Source of the DNA: Clostridium zeae
GTDB taxonomy: Bacteria; Bacillota; Clostridia; Clostridiales; Clostridiaceae
Assembly: GCF_017312485.1 (NCBI RefSeq)
Contig: NZ_BMBA01000001.1
Location: 1,254,396 to 1,318,395 of the forward strand
Direction: 5' to 3'
DNA length: 64,000 nt
Shown: one piece after another, positions 52,919 to 61,639 of the stretch
Numbering within the stretch: position 1 is the first letter of the stretch
Layout of the letters: each line of letters starts with the position of its first letter
Notes under the pieces: model-generated
Database searches by the model: none
Seen by the model: only the letters and a program-made list of their open reading frames with translations
Told to the model about the DNA's origin: nothing
Position numbers and translations under genes: made by a program

Positions 52919-55009
52919 CTATATATCTGAAAATTCGATTTTTATTTTTTGAATTAATTCTTCTTCTAAAATATCATATTGTGTCTTTCTATCTAACTCA
53001 TCTGCTTTCAGATGTTTATTGTATGGTATTTTTAATACAAATTTACTACCAGACATATCTACACAATTACGAGCCTCAATACTCCATCCATGTAGTTCTA
53101 CTATATTTCTTACTATGAATAATCCGAGTCCAATGCCTTCATGACTCTTTGCCAATTTATTTTTATTGAAGGAGAACTTATCAAATATATGTTGGATATC
53201 TCCACCATCCATTGTTGCTCCCATATTATAAATCACTATTTCTAAGTTCTCAGACATATCTTCACCAATAGAAATGTATATTTTATTTCTATCTTCTGAA
53301 AATTTAACTGAATTTGATAGTATTTTTAATAGTATATTTTGAAGCCTTTCTAAATCTAGATATACAAATTTAGAACTTAAGCTAGTAAAAAAATTAATCT
53401 CAATATTCTTACTCTTAACATTTTCATTTACATAATTACTTACAATAAAAACTGTATCCTCAATAATTTCCACAACATCATATAATCTATAATTAAGCCT
53501 TAAGCCATTTGAATCGATTATAGTTGAATCGATTATATTATTAATCAATTTTAATAATCTATAACTACTTTGCTGCATTACTGAGGAATTGTAATTTATT
53601 TTTGATAAATTATTTTCTATGGTATTTGAATCCTTCATATAAAGATTTAAAACTTGCAGGGAACACATCAAAACATTAAGTGGAGTCCTAAGTTCATGAG
53701 CTAGAATTGGTATAAGCTTGGATATATAATCCTCATATCTATTTTGATTTATTTCATTTTGTCGTATCACATCCATATCTATATAGGATGCATTTCTACT
53801 AGAAATATTTCTAATTATACTACAAACCACTTTCTTCTCATTAATCATAATCCCTACTGAACTTACTTCAACAATAAAGTCTCTACCATCTTTATCCTTA
53901 TGGACTGTATTATATAAAGTCCCACCTATAGAAGCTAACTGTATTTGTTTATTTATTATTCCTTTTGCTTTTGAAGCAGATAGGTCAAATATAGTTTTAT
54001 TAATAATTTCCCTTTTTGTATACCCATAAAGTTTTAATGCAGCTTTATTGGCGTCTAAGATTTCTCCATCGTTGCCAATAAATAATATCATATCTTTTGA
54101 TTTATCAAACAACATAGAAAGCATTCTATATTTTGAATCGTAAAATATATCTTCCTGAATGTTTTCAAAAACAGAAACAACATCTCCATTTTTTAACTTA
54201 AAGAAATAGTTACCATTAAAAAGTTTATACTTATTATCTTTGTATAATTTAAATGATGCATTCTCATTATTACCAGTAGTATATACCCGCTTAATTACTC
54301 TTAAGAACCTACTATTAACCAAGTTTGGAAATACTTCAATTATATTTTTATTGAGGTAGTCAGAATATTTAATATCTATCAATTCCTCCGCTACTACATT
54401 CATAAATACTATTGAAAAATCTTTACCTTTATTATAACTTCTATAGACAGCGATCCCCTTTTTTAAGTTATTAATTATCTCCCAATTACTTGCTTCATCG
54501 TCAATTGCTTCCTTTATATTATTTTCAACATAATTGTTCTTTTCAACAATCTCTTTATGAACTATCTCTTTATTAGAATTATTTTTTTTCACATTAATAC
54601 TAGGTTGAATATATGTAATATTGTATTCCTCATAATCAAATGTAATACTAGAATTTTTTATCTTTACATCTTGTTCGCAATCATCATCAATTAATTTAGC
54701 GTTATAATTACTACTCTCTTGATTCTCCTCACTTGAATTACTATTCGAAACAAAGTAATTGTCTACAAATTTTGTAAAGTTTTTACCTATGATTTTATCA
54801 AAAGAGCTTATAGAAAACATCTTTAATGCAAATCTGTTGGCAAAGACAATCTTATTATTCCTGTGGATTATAACTGCTTCTAATAACCCATCTAGTAAAT
54901 CAACATAGAACTTATTATTTCTCATAAAATAGCTTAACGAATCGTGGAGCATTTCTGAATTATTCTTACTATTGTAGGTGCTTAACAACTGCTGGTTGTT
55001 CCTTACCAT
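52919..55009 (-). CDS. Orphan PAS-domain sensor histidine kinase
   Basis: 696-aa cytosolic kinase without membrane helices. PAS-like domains at about 30-85 (LEAVIIHRNNKIVFANRFAL), 180-280 (VFMNVVAEELIDI) and 295-405 (MILFIGNDGEILDANKAALK, cited as GNDGEILDANKAALKLYGY). HisKA H438 in ILAHELRTPLN, HATPase N-box N566 (ILSNSVKF), degenerate G1 (NMGATM instead of DxGxG) and G2 GIGLGLFIV. Residues 88-175 are a low-complexity Asn/Ser/Glu-rich linker. No response regulator is adjacent; the layout resembles orphan kinases that feed Spo0A in clostridia, which is inference. Start ATG with GGAGATGAT upstream. Confidence 0.9.
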   Translation of the reverse strand: MVRNNQQLLSTYNSKNNSEMLHDSLSYFMRNNKFYVDLLDGLLEAVIIHRNNKIVFANRFALKMFSISSFDKIIGKNFTKFVDNYFVSNSNSSEENQESSNYNAKLIDDDCEQDVKIKNSSITFDYEEYNITYIQPSINVKKNNSNKEIVHKEIVEKNNYVENNIKEAIDDEASNWEIINNLKKGIAVYRSYNKGKDFSIVFMNVVAEELIDIKYSDYLNKNIIEVFPNLVNSRFLRVIKRVYTTGNNENASFKLYKDNKYKLFNGNYFFKLKNGDVVSVFENIQEDIFYDSKYRMLSMLFDKSKDMILFIGNDGEILDANKAALKLYGYTKREIINKTIFDLSASKAKGIINKQIQLASIGGTLYNTVHKDKDGRDFIVEVSSVGIMINEKKVVCSIIRNISSRNASYIDMDVIRQNEINQNRYEDYISKLIPILAHELRTPLNVLMCSLQVLNLYMKDSNTIENNLSKINYNSSVMQQSSYRLLKLINNIIDSTIIDSNGLRLNYRLYDVVEIIEDTVFIVSNYVNENVKSKNIEINFFTSLSSKFVYLDLERLQNILLKILSNSVKFSEDRNKIYISIGEDMSENLEIVIYNMGATMDGGDIQHIFDKFSFNKNKLAKSHEGIGLGLFIVRNIVELHGWSIEARNCVDMSGSKFVLKIPYNKHLKADELDRKTQYDILEEELIQKIKIEFSDI

Positions 55010-55279
55010 ATCTTAATCATCTCCTCTATAAGCAACTAAATTATTAATTATATTATTCTATAATCGGTATGATTTCCCTTTATTTTACTTACCAATTTGT
55101 TACATATTTTTTACGACATCATTCGTCATATAAGCCTACTTTAGATCATTTTTTCACTCTCTAAAAATAGTTGAATTTAATGTAGAAAAATCAAATGTTA
55201 CTTAAAGGTAGTTATTAGTTCAATTGATTTATAAAACTTAGTTACAAAATTTTTATGCAATTTTATTATTTTAAAATTT

Positions 55280-55408
55280 GGCTATGTTTAAGAGTATTGT
55301 TGAAATTAAGTGGTTATGAAGGAGATGCTATATGAGCGAGCTATTAGAATTAAATGATTTTTCCAGATGGATAACCACTTAATTTCAACACGGTGCTTTA
55401 ACATAGCC
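55280..55408 (+). mobile_element. MITE-like element, compact copy (M2)
   Basis: 129 bp bounded by GGCTATGTTTAA and TTTAACATAGCC, with long inner arms GTTGAAATTAAGTGGTTAT / ATAACCACTTAATTTCAAC that pair perfectly over 19 bp. Between the arms are a ribosome binding site and the micro-ORF MSELLELNDFSRWITT (55332-55382). Looks like an internal deletion of the longer copy M1. The rest of 55010-55585 shows nothing else. Confidence 0.7.
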
Positions 55409-55585
55409 TAAAATAAATATTTGTTTTCAAAATAATATTAAATAGATTAATTAGTTATAGAGTGACAATACTAATAGTAACCACTTCCTATTCACTTTTT
55501 TTATTTCTACACTGATTTTCCAGAATTTTGTTTTTATGAGGCCTGTTTATTTGGAAGTGCTAATTAAATTGAAGAGGTGAACAAT

Positions 55586-55690
55586 ATGAAGATAAGAAGC
55601 TTTATACCACCAGAAGTAACGATAACAATTATTATAGGTCTAGTAGTCTTACTAATTAGTGATTTTGTTTTGAATCTATATTTTCGTTAA
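55586..55690 (+). CDS. 34-aa single-helix membrane peptide
   Basis: MKIRSFIPPEVTITIIIGLV then VLLISDFVLNLYFR: short basic N-terminus, one transmembrane helix of about 20 residues containing a buried Asp, and an Arg end. ATG 7-8 nt after GAAGAGGTG. Unknown function. The good ribosome binding site and membrane-protein design argue for a real gene; position near spore/surface-type genes is only suggestive. Confidence 0.6.
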   Translation: MKIRSFIPPEVTITIIIGLVVLLISDFVLNLYFR

Positions 55691-55734
55691 TTATTATTTC
55701 GATTTAATTATCCTAAATCCTATAGAGATGTATC

Positions 55735-55835
55735 TCCTCACAAAAAAATTGCTATTTCTAAATTCTCCTCTCAAAATCTATCGCAATTTTATAAATAGTT
55801 TTCATGTTAAAGCGGTACATCTTTATTATTTTTAT
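55735..55835. repeat. Dispersed family B repeat, second copy
   Basis: TTCTAAATTCTCCTCTCA, ATAGTTTTCATG, GGTACATCTTTAT correspond block by block to 14667-14738 (TTTCAAATTCTCCTCTCA, ATAGTTTTTGGAATG, GCTTCATCTTTAT). AAATTGC/GCAATTT also forms a small hairpin. Confidence 0.5.
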
Positions 55836-55948
55836 CAAAACACTATCTATTTCACATATATTTATGGTAATTTTTATTATTAACAAGAACAAAATGAATT
55901 GTATTTCATATAACATTAAGTGTAAGATATATTCTTTTGGAGGAAACA

Positions 55949-56650
55949 ATGTACACCGAGCAATATGAAATAAATGAAGAGTTAAGAAATGATGAATATC
56001 AAATGAATCCCAATGTTCAAGGAACTACACCAAATTATACCAACCAAGGTACTATGCAAGGTACTATGCAAGGTTCAGTGCCTGGAACTGATTATACTAA
56101 TTGGAGCAATAATCTATGTAACTTACCATTTTTACCTAATCCATACTACCAAGGAAGTGCTCATCTAACTGGAATGATGGGGTCTTCTATGACTTCTATG
56201 GGTCAGATGATGCCTGGTTCTATGTCTTCTATGACTCCTATGGGACAAATGATGCCTGGTTCTATGTCTCCTATGACTCCTATGGGTCAGATGATGCCTG
56301 GTTCTATGTCTCCTATGACTCCTATGGGTCAGATGATGCCTGGTTCTATGTCTCCTATGACCCCTATGGGACAAATGAATCCTAGCTCTATGTCTCCTAT
56401 GCCTTCTATGGGGCAAACTAATATAGGAGCTCAAACTAATCAAAGCACTTCCCCTGATGACATGACTGATACATCAGATGCTTCTCAACAAGTAATTGCT
56501 AGACCATATAATATGTACGGCCATGGTCATGGTCATCATTATCCATATTACGGATATAATTACGGATACAAATATCCATACCATTATCCATACTATTATA
56601 ATCCTGGTTTCAATCCATTACCTTGGTTTTTACTAGGCTCAATACTTTAA
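55949..56650 (+). CDS. Met-rich tandem-repeat protein with His/Tyr-rich C-terminus
   Basis: 233-aa protein of no recognised family. Residues about 1-70 are acidic/Asn-rich with GTMQ repeats. Residues 80-155 hold five copies plus a partial copy of a 14-residue unit, consensus MTPMGQMMPGSMSP, encoded by 42-bp DNA repeats. After a Ser/Thr/Asp linker, residues 190-225 are His/Tyr/Gly/Pro-rich (YGHGHGHHYPYYGYNYGY) and the end is hydrophobic (PLPWFLLGSIL). No signal peptide. Composition recalls spore coat/exosporium proteins with GY-rich tails; Met and His clusters could also bind metal. Start ATG 55949 with TTGGAGGA upstream. Confidence 0.75.
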   Translation: MYTEQYEINEELRNDEYQMNPNVQGTTPNYTNQGTMQGTMQGSVPGTDYTNWSNNLCNLPFLPNPYYQGSAHLTGMMGSSMTSMGQMMPGSMSSMTPMGQMMPGSMSPMTPMGQMMPGSMSPMTPMGQMMPGSMSPMTPMGQMNPSSMSPMPSMGQTNIGAQTNQSTSPDDMTDTSDASQQVIARPYNMYGHGHGHHYPYYGYNYGYKYPYHYPYYYNPGFNPLPWFLLGSIL

Positions 56651-56669
56651 AAGAATATAAAACAATTAG

Positions 56670-56703
56670 TTTAAGACAACCCATTAGCTTGAGTTGTCTT
56701 AAA
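56670..56703 (+). terminator. Terminator of the Met-rich protein gene
   Basis: TTTAAGACAACcCA/TTgAGTTGTCTTAAA stem; the rest of 56704-56949 is A+T-rich leader of the next gene, with a TTTATG/CATAAA inverted repeat near 56877-56900. Confidence 0.75.
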
Positions 56704-56949
56704 TTAATTTATGTTTGATTTAAACTTCAGTACTTATATACATTAGTATCTATAAAATAATACAACTAGTTACCACTCAATTTACCTAGCTACATACGTA
56801 TATAATAATGTATCACCATATTCACAAAATCTATTAAGATTATATTTAATAAAAATTTTAGAAAAAAACTTGAATGTTTATGTATATTGAATGCATAAAC
56901 TTATAAATGTAGTTTATAGTATGATACACAAAGTTTGTATTACACAAAT

Positions 56950-56977
56950 TTGGAATATTCAAAAACTATGTTATAAT
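56950..56977 (+). promoter_or_regulatory. Promoter of the 3D-domain gene
   Basis: TTGGAA, 16-nt spacer, TATAAT, 40 bp upstream of the start codon. Confidence 0.6.
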
Positions 56978-57016
56978 ATCAATAAGCCACTGTAAGTATA
57001 AAAGGAGAATTTTGCT

Positions 57017-58189
57017 ATGTGTAAAAAGATTTTTTATATGGTTTTAGCATTTGTTATTACATTAAGTTGTGGTATTAACGTACTAGCTTCAGATAATACA
57101 GAGCAAACCATAGCAGAGAGCAAAAAAAGTTTTCAGCAATTGGATGATAAGATTAAAGAACTTAATGCTGAAATGGCAGGCATTAACTCAGAAATGGACA
57201 AGCTTAATAATAAACTCAATGATGATAACCAAAATATAGCCCAGACAGAAAAAGAAATAAAATTAACTGAAAGTAAATTAGATCAATATAAAAAAGAAAT
57301 CGAGGCAAATAAAAACATTTTAGGGAATAGGCTTAGAGGTATGTATAAGAGTGGCTTAGATAACAACTATCTTTCAATCCTTTTAAGTTCTACCGACTTA
57401 GGTGATTTCTTTTCCAAATTATCTGCAGTAGGAAAAATCATTTCTTTGGATAAGCAACTAATAAATCAGCTTAATTCTGAGAAAGAAACTGTAAATCAAT
57501 CAATGGAAGATTTGAATAAGAAAAATCAGCAACTTAAAGAATTAAAAAAAGACACTGAAGCAAGTTTGAAAACATTAAATGATAAAAAACAACAACAACA
57601 ACAGCTAGCAAAACAATTTTCATTGCAAAAAGAGGCTTTAGCTGCAGTAATTGAAGCAAATGAGACAAAATTAATATCTCATTCCATAGCTATAATAGAC
57701 TCTGACAGTTCGTCAGAAACAGATGTAAGGAATGCTATCAGCACATTAAGTGGATTGATACCTCAAATAAGCACTTCTTCTGTTAAATCTAAGGCACAAA
57801 AATACTTAGGTGTTGCCAAAAATAAGTTATCAGCAATTATAGCCAGTAAATCTACTTCTGATACTGTTATATCAAGAGGCTCAAATGATCAATATAAAGC
57901 TACACTTAGTATGAGTTCCACTGCATATACTGGTGGTTATGTTACTGCCATAGGATTAAAGCCGCTGCGTTCACCTGATGGCATTAGTACAGTAGCCGTT
58001 GATCCTTCCGTTATACCACTTGGTTCAAAACTATTTATTCCAGGATATGGTACTGCTATTGCCGCTGATACTGGAGGGGCCATCCGAGGAAATATAGTAG
58101 ATTTATACTTTAATTCTGAAACTGAATGCACTTCTTGGGGAAGAAGAAGCATTACTGTTCATATAGTAGCTTATCCTAATGAGTGGTAA
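57017..58189 (+). CDS. Secreted coiled-coil / 3D-domain peptidoglycan-active protein
   Basis: 390-aa exported protein. Signal peptide (MCKKIFYMVLAFVITLSCG...) with probable cleavage after VLA near residue 24. Residues 30-215 form a long PcsB-like coiled coil with the RLRGMYKSGLDNNYLSILL block seen in cell-separation hydrolases. Residues 300-390 are a 3D domain (TAYTGGYVTAIG, VAVDPSVIPLGSKLFIPGYG, AADTGGAIRGNIVDLYF) as in resuscitation-promoting and lytic-transglycosylase-like proteins, with its three conserved aspartates. Likely acts on cell wall during division or germination. ATG follows AAGGAGAA. Own promoter and terminator. Confidence 0.9.
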   Translation: MCKKIFYMVLAFVITLSCGINVLASDNTEQTIAESKKSFQQLDDKIKELNAEMAGINSEMDKLNNKLNDDNQNIAQTEKEIKLTESKLDQYKKEIEANKNILGNRLRGMYKSGLDNNYLSILLSSTDLGDFFSKLSAVGKIISLDKQLINQLNSEKETVNQSMEDLNKKNQQLKELKKDTEASLKTLNDKKQQQQQLAKQFSLQKEALAAVIEANETKLISHSIAIIDSDSSSETDVRNAISTLSGLIPQISTSSVKSKAQKYLGVAKNKLSAIIASKSTSDTVISRGSNDQYKATLSMSSTAYTGGYVTAIGLKPLRSPDGISTVAVDPSVIPLGSKLFIPGYGTAIAADTGGAIRGNIVDLYFNSETECTSWGRRSITVHIVAYPNEW

Positions 58190-58226
58190 TACCTCTTTTT
58201 AAAGCTGAAACATTTAATACAAAATC

Positions 58227-58270
58227 AAAATAGGAGTGATAATTCCAAATTCAATTATCACTCCTATTTT
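58227..58270. terminator. Bidirectional terminator
   Basis: Perfect 18-bp stem AAAATAGGAGTGATAATT/AATTATCACTCCTATTTT between the convergent 3D-domain and ald genes. Confidence 0.9.
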
Positions 58271-58295
58271 CACTTATTATGATCTTTTTCTGACT

Positions 58296-59414
58296 TTATT
58301 TTAATAAGGTTTCTGGATTTGTATATGGAAGCTTTAAACTTTCTGCAACTGCTTCACAAGTTACTGAACCAAGATACGTATTAAGTCCTAACAAAAGCGC
58401 TTCATCCTTTATCATAGCCTCTCTTACACCATTATCCACTAACTCTATTAAATAAGGTAGAGTAGCTGATTCTAATGCCAAAGTCGAAGTTCTTGGAACT
58501 GCACCCGGCATATTTGCTACCGAATAATGAACGATTCCATATTTCTCATAACATGGATTATCATGTGTGGTAACTCTATCAATAGTTTCAATAGATCCAC
58601 CTTGGTCTATGGCTACATCTACAATAACTGAACCTTTTTTCATTGATTTAACCATTTCGCTCGTAACAATTTTAGGTGCACTTGCTCCAGCAACCAAAAC
58701 AGCTCCTATTAATAAATCTGCTTTCTCAACAGCTTTAGCTACATTATATTCGTTACAGGTTAGAGTAGTAACTCTTCCAAAAAATATATCATCAAGATAA
58801 GCTAATCTTTCATTATTTATATCAACTATTGTTACTTTTGCGCCTAATCCACAAGCTATCTTTGCTGCATTTGTTCCAACTATACCTCCCCCAATTATAA
58901 CTACTTCACCTGGAATTACACCAGGAACCCCTCCTAGCAATATACCTGAGCCTCCGTTATACTTTTGAAGTAAGTTTGCTCCAATTTGAACTGACATTCT
59001 TCCTGCTATTTCACTCATTGGTACAAGTAATGGAAGTCTTCCATTCTTCAACTGTACAGTTTCATATGCAATTCCTATCACTTTTTTCTTTAGTAAGGCT
59101 TTAGTAAGCTTTAGATTTGGTGCAAGATGTAAGTAGGTATATAACGTTTGCCCTTCTTTGAATAGATCATATTCCTCTTCTAGTGGCTCCTTAACTTTTA
59201 CAATTATATCAGAATTATTAAATACAGAAGCCTTTTCATTAATTAACTCTGCGCCAGCCTTTGAATACTGCTCATCTTCAAAACCACTGCCTATTCCTGC
59301 TGATTTTTCTACTAAAACCTTATGCCCTCGTTTTACTAATACGGAAACTCCACTAGGTGTAAGTCCTACTCTATTCTCATTATTTTTTATCTCTTTAACA
59401 AGCCCGATAATCAT
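58296..59414 (-). CDS. ald: Alanine dehydrogenase
   Basis: 372-aa enzyme interconverting L-alanine and pyruvate plus ammonia with NAD. N-terminal [20 protein letters not shown], catalytic-type Lys in IIVKVKEPL and His in [13 protein letters not shown] fold [22 protein letters not shown] (cited as [14 protein letters not shown]), and the end motif [18 protein letters not shown]. Full length. In spore formers it can support alanine catabolism and affect germination. The ATG follows TAGGAGGGG. Terminator shared with the 3D gene. Confidence 0.95.
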   Translation of the reverse strand: MIIGLVKEIKNNENRVGLTPSGVSVLVKRGHKVLVEKSAGIGSGFEDEQYSKAGAELINEKASVFNNSDIIVKVKEPLEEEYDLFKEGQTLYTYLHLAPNLKLTKALLKKKVIGIAYETVQLKNGRLPLLVPMSEIAGRMSVQIGANLLQKYNGGSGILLGGVPGVIPGEVVIIGGGIVGTNAAKIACGLGAKVTIVDINNERLAYLDDIFFGRVTTLTCNEYNVAKAVEKADLLIGAVLVAGASAPKIVTSEMVKSMKKGSVIVDVAIDQGGSIETIDRVTTHDNPCYEKYGIVHYSVANMPGAVPRTSTLALESATLPYLIELVDNGVREAMIKDEALLLGLNTYLGSVTCEAVAESLKLPYTNPETLLK

Positions 59415-59559
59415 AGTACCCCTCCTATATATTCAAAAAAAAAGTGCACAGAAGTTCAAATTATCTGCAACACCATTGTATTCTATGACATTAATTTATA
59501 TTAGTATATAATTTCTTTGTTATACTATATTATATTTTATTCGTTTATGTTTGATACTA

Positions 59560-59736
59560 CTATTCACCAATCTTTTCTTTTAAAAATTTATTGTACTGAT
59601 TTAAAGCAAAATTTAAAGCTTTGCTTGCAGTAACAACTTCATCATCAACTAAATTCCACTGTTTTTTTTCAATTAAAAACTGTAGCCTTTCTCTTAATTT
59701 GTCAATATCCTTTAATAAATCTTCTAATTCTGCCAT
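59560..59736 (-). CDS. Spo0E-family aspartyl-phosphate phosphatase
   Basis: 58-aa protein, two helices. MAELEDLLKDIDKLRERLQF, then VVTASKALNFALNQYNKFL: the second helix follows the Spo0E pattern (SxxLDxxIxxY) with S-K-A-L-N in place of S-Q-x-L-D. Such proteins remove phosphate from Spo0A or Spo0F response regulators and delay sporulation. The change of the usual Asp to Asn in the signature could lower activity. ATG 59736 with GGAGGATAAC upstream. Placed between ald and ymaF as its own unit. Confidence 0.75.
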   Translation of the reverse strand: MAELEDLLKDIDKLRERLQFLIEKKQWNLVDDEVVTASKALNFALNQYNKFLKEKIGE

Positions 59737-60047
59737 TGTTATCCTCCATAATAATCAAAATATAGCTATAATAATTGAACTAATTTCAGTCGCTTCACTC
59801 TTAAGCTATATTAATTGAATTTATATCTTTAGACTCTATACTATGAATCCTGCATACTATTAAAAAAATTTAAAAATCTTTGATATTTATATATTTAGAC
59901 AAATCATTACTTTATTAGTATTGATGATTATTACAGTAATAATTCCTTCCAATTTTTAGATTACTAGCAAATTCAATTAATTTTAATGAACACTTTAATA
60001 TCTGTTGCATATAATGTAGTGATACTAAAGATAAAGGAGAGATTCAT
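59737..60047. other. Divergent intergenic region spo0E-like / ymaF
   Basis: Contains an imperfect inverted repeat (TAGCTATAATAATTGAA at 59763 against TATATTAATTGAA at 59807, direct rather than inverted in the last 9 bp) and A+T-rich promoter sequence. Nothing firm. Confidence 0.3.
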
Positions 60048-60437
60048 ATGGCATATGAACACTCAAAAGGACCTTATGATGACTATAATGACCTTGATGA
60101 CTATAATGAGAGATATGTTGATCCATCTACCAAACAAAGACATGTTCATGAATTCTTAGGAAGTACAAAACTTGCTGAAGAAAATGACGAAAGACACAAT
60201 CATCGTTTCGCAGGAGTTACAGGACAAGCCATACCATGTGGAAGATCACATGTTCATAGATTGTATGTAAACACTGACTTTTTCGATCATTTCCATGTGA
60301 TCAGCATGACTACTGGACCAGCAATCGATGTTGGAAATGGTAAGCACGTTCATTTAGTTACTGGCATCACAACAATGAATGATGGTCATCGTCACAAATT
60401 TATATTTGCAACACTAATTGAAAGTCCATTGACTTAA
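60048..60437 (+). CDS. YmaF family histidine-rich protein
   Basis: 129-aa soluble protein of the YmaF family, function unknown. Regularly spaced histidine pairs occur through the chain: RHVHEFLG, RHNHRFAG, SHVHRLY, DHFHVIS, KHVHLVTG, GHRHKF, i.e. an HxH-type strand repeated about six times, as in a beta-barrel or beta-solenoid with metal-binding strands. N-terminus acidic/Tyr-rich. The ATG follows AAGGAGAG. Monocistronic with a clear terminator. Confidence 0.85.
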   Translation: MAYEHSKGPYDDYNDLDDYNERYVDPSTKQRHVHEFLGSTKLAEENDERHNHRFAGVTGQAIPCGRSHVHRLYVNTDFFDHFHVISMTTGPAIDVGNGKHVHLVTGITTMNDGHRHKFIFATLIESPLT

Positions 60438-60445
60438 TATTTTTT

Positions 60446-60468
60446 GGAGAGGGTGACCTCTCCTTTTT
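60446..60468 (+). terminator. Terminator of ymaF
   Basis: GGAGAGG-GTGA-CCTCTCC followed by TTTTT. Confidence 0.9.
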
Positions 60469-60834
60469 ATTTATCATAAGTAAAATAATATATAAGTTCT
60501 AAAAAGTTTTTTCATAAAAATATTGAAGTGCCAATATAATAATTTCTTCAACTTATTTTAATGATTTTTTACAAATATTAGAGTAATGAATAATATCTTT
60601 TTTTGTAGATAAAATAGTAACATGAGATTTTTTATACCTTAGCATAATTCAAATTTCAATCTATTTTTACACTTTACTTATTTTTACTAAATACACATCA
60701 AAACATGCATTACAATTTAATTCATTTGTTTAACAATTCCTGACTTCCTAAATTGAATACACTGTAGAAAGATATATCAATTAAAATACATCGCTTAATA
60801 ATAAATGTTAACTTATTCAAAGTTAATTTGAGAG
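60469..60834. other. Intergenic region ymaF / CBO0543
   Basis: About 365 bp of A+T-rich DNA; no gene, aptamer or strong hairpin recognised. Confidence 0.35.
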
Positions 60835-61284
60835 GTGATTTTTATTCTTATAAATATTTTTTTAGGGTTTATCATACCATGGATAGTAACATTGATTATT
60901 GTTAAAGATCGAAAAATCATTTATATTGTTGCTCCTTTAGCTAGCACGTTAGCTTTTCTTAGTAACGATTTTGGTTTTTATTTTTTCTGGAACCTTTACC
61001 CATTTGAACTATCCGACCTTGCTGGAACACCATTTAATTTAGGTTTGTTTTGTACTTTTCCTTGTACTTGTATATACATATGTAAAAAGTATAATTTTAA
61101 TCCCTATGTAACCATGATAGTAGGTGCATTTTTAATAACTGCAGCTGAAGGTTGCGGTGTATTAATGGGAAGAGTCATTTACTTTAATAATTGGAACATA
61201 TTTTTTTCTTTTCTATCATATTCTTTTCCACTTTTATTTTGTTATAAATACTACGTATTAGTAACAAAAAAAATACTAATTTAA
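60835..61284 (+). CDS. CBO0543 family membrane protein
   Basis: 149-aa protein with about five hydrophobic helices, resembling the clostridial/bacillar CBO0543 family, function unknown. An aromatic-rich middle (NDFGFYFFWNLYPFELSDL) and FCTFPCTCIYICKKYNF segment are visible. The start is uncertain: GTG 60835 is part of the ribosome binding site GAGAGGTGAT itself, and the next in-frame codons contain no ATG/TTG at good spacing; ATT at 60844 would be correctly spaced. Own unit. Confidence 0.65.
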   Translation: MIFILINIFLGFIIPWIVTLIIVKDRKIIYIVAPLASTLAFLSNDFGFYFFWNLYPFELSDLAGTPFNLGLFCTFPCTCIYICKKYNFNPYVTMIVGAFLITAAEGCGVLMGRVIYFNNWNIFFSFLSYSFPLLFCYKYYVLVTKKILI

Positions 61285-61414
61285 CTAGTAATTACTTTAC
61301 TTAGCCATAACGCTTCTCTGTATACAAGATATTAATCACTCTATATCAGCAAAATAGATATTTAAATAAATATAACTTATTAATGGTAGCCTGTTAATAG
61401 GGATATTTTGTTGA

Positions 61415-61438
61415 AAAAGCCTGTATAGGCTTTTCTTT
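61415..61438 (+). terminator. Short hairpin terminator
   Basis: AAAAGCCT-GTAT-AGGCTTTT followed by CTTTTG, 130 bp after the CBO0543 gene. Confidence 0.7.
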
Positions 61439-61600
61439 TGCTTACACATTTATAAACTTTTAACCACCTTTAGAATCATAATATTTGTCATAGTTAATGT
61501 ACGTAACTAGATTTCAATAGAAGAAAAAAATATAAATTCAATTATTATCTTTATATTAGCATGTTGTAAACGTATATAAAAAGAGTTACAATATATATAA

Positions 61601-61616
61601 TTGCACACGTGTGCAA
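61601..61616. promoter_or_regulatory. Perfect 16-bp palindrome, candidate operator of the HIT gene
   Basis: TTGCACACGTGTGCAA, starting at the last base of a TATAAT -10-like box (61596-61601) and ending 23 nt before the HIT start codon. Its position over the likely transcription start suits a repressor. Confidence 0.6.
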
Positions 61617-61639
61617 ATTAACTTAATGAGGTGTTATTG

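Noticed and set aside
56190-56400. Regularly spaced 42-bp repeats suggesting a CRISPR-like array
   Set aside because: Units are contiguous, in frame and code for the 14-residue protein repeat; there are no unique spacers and no cas genes.
56165-56443. Antisense open frame rich in His/Arg (RHRRHR-type repeats)
   Set aside because: It is the exact complement of the Met-rich tandem repeat; no ribosome binding site, and the repeat pattern is imposed by the sense gene.
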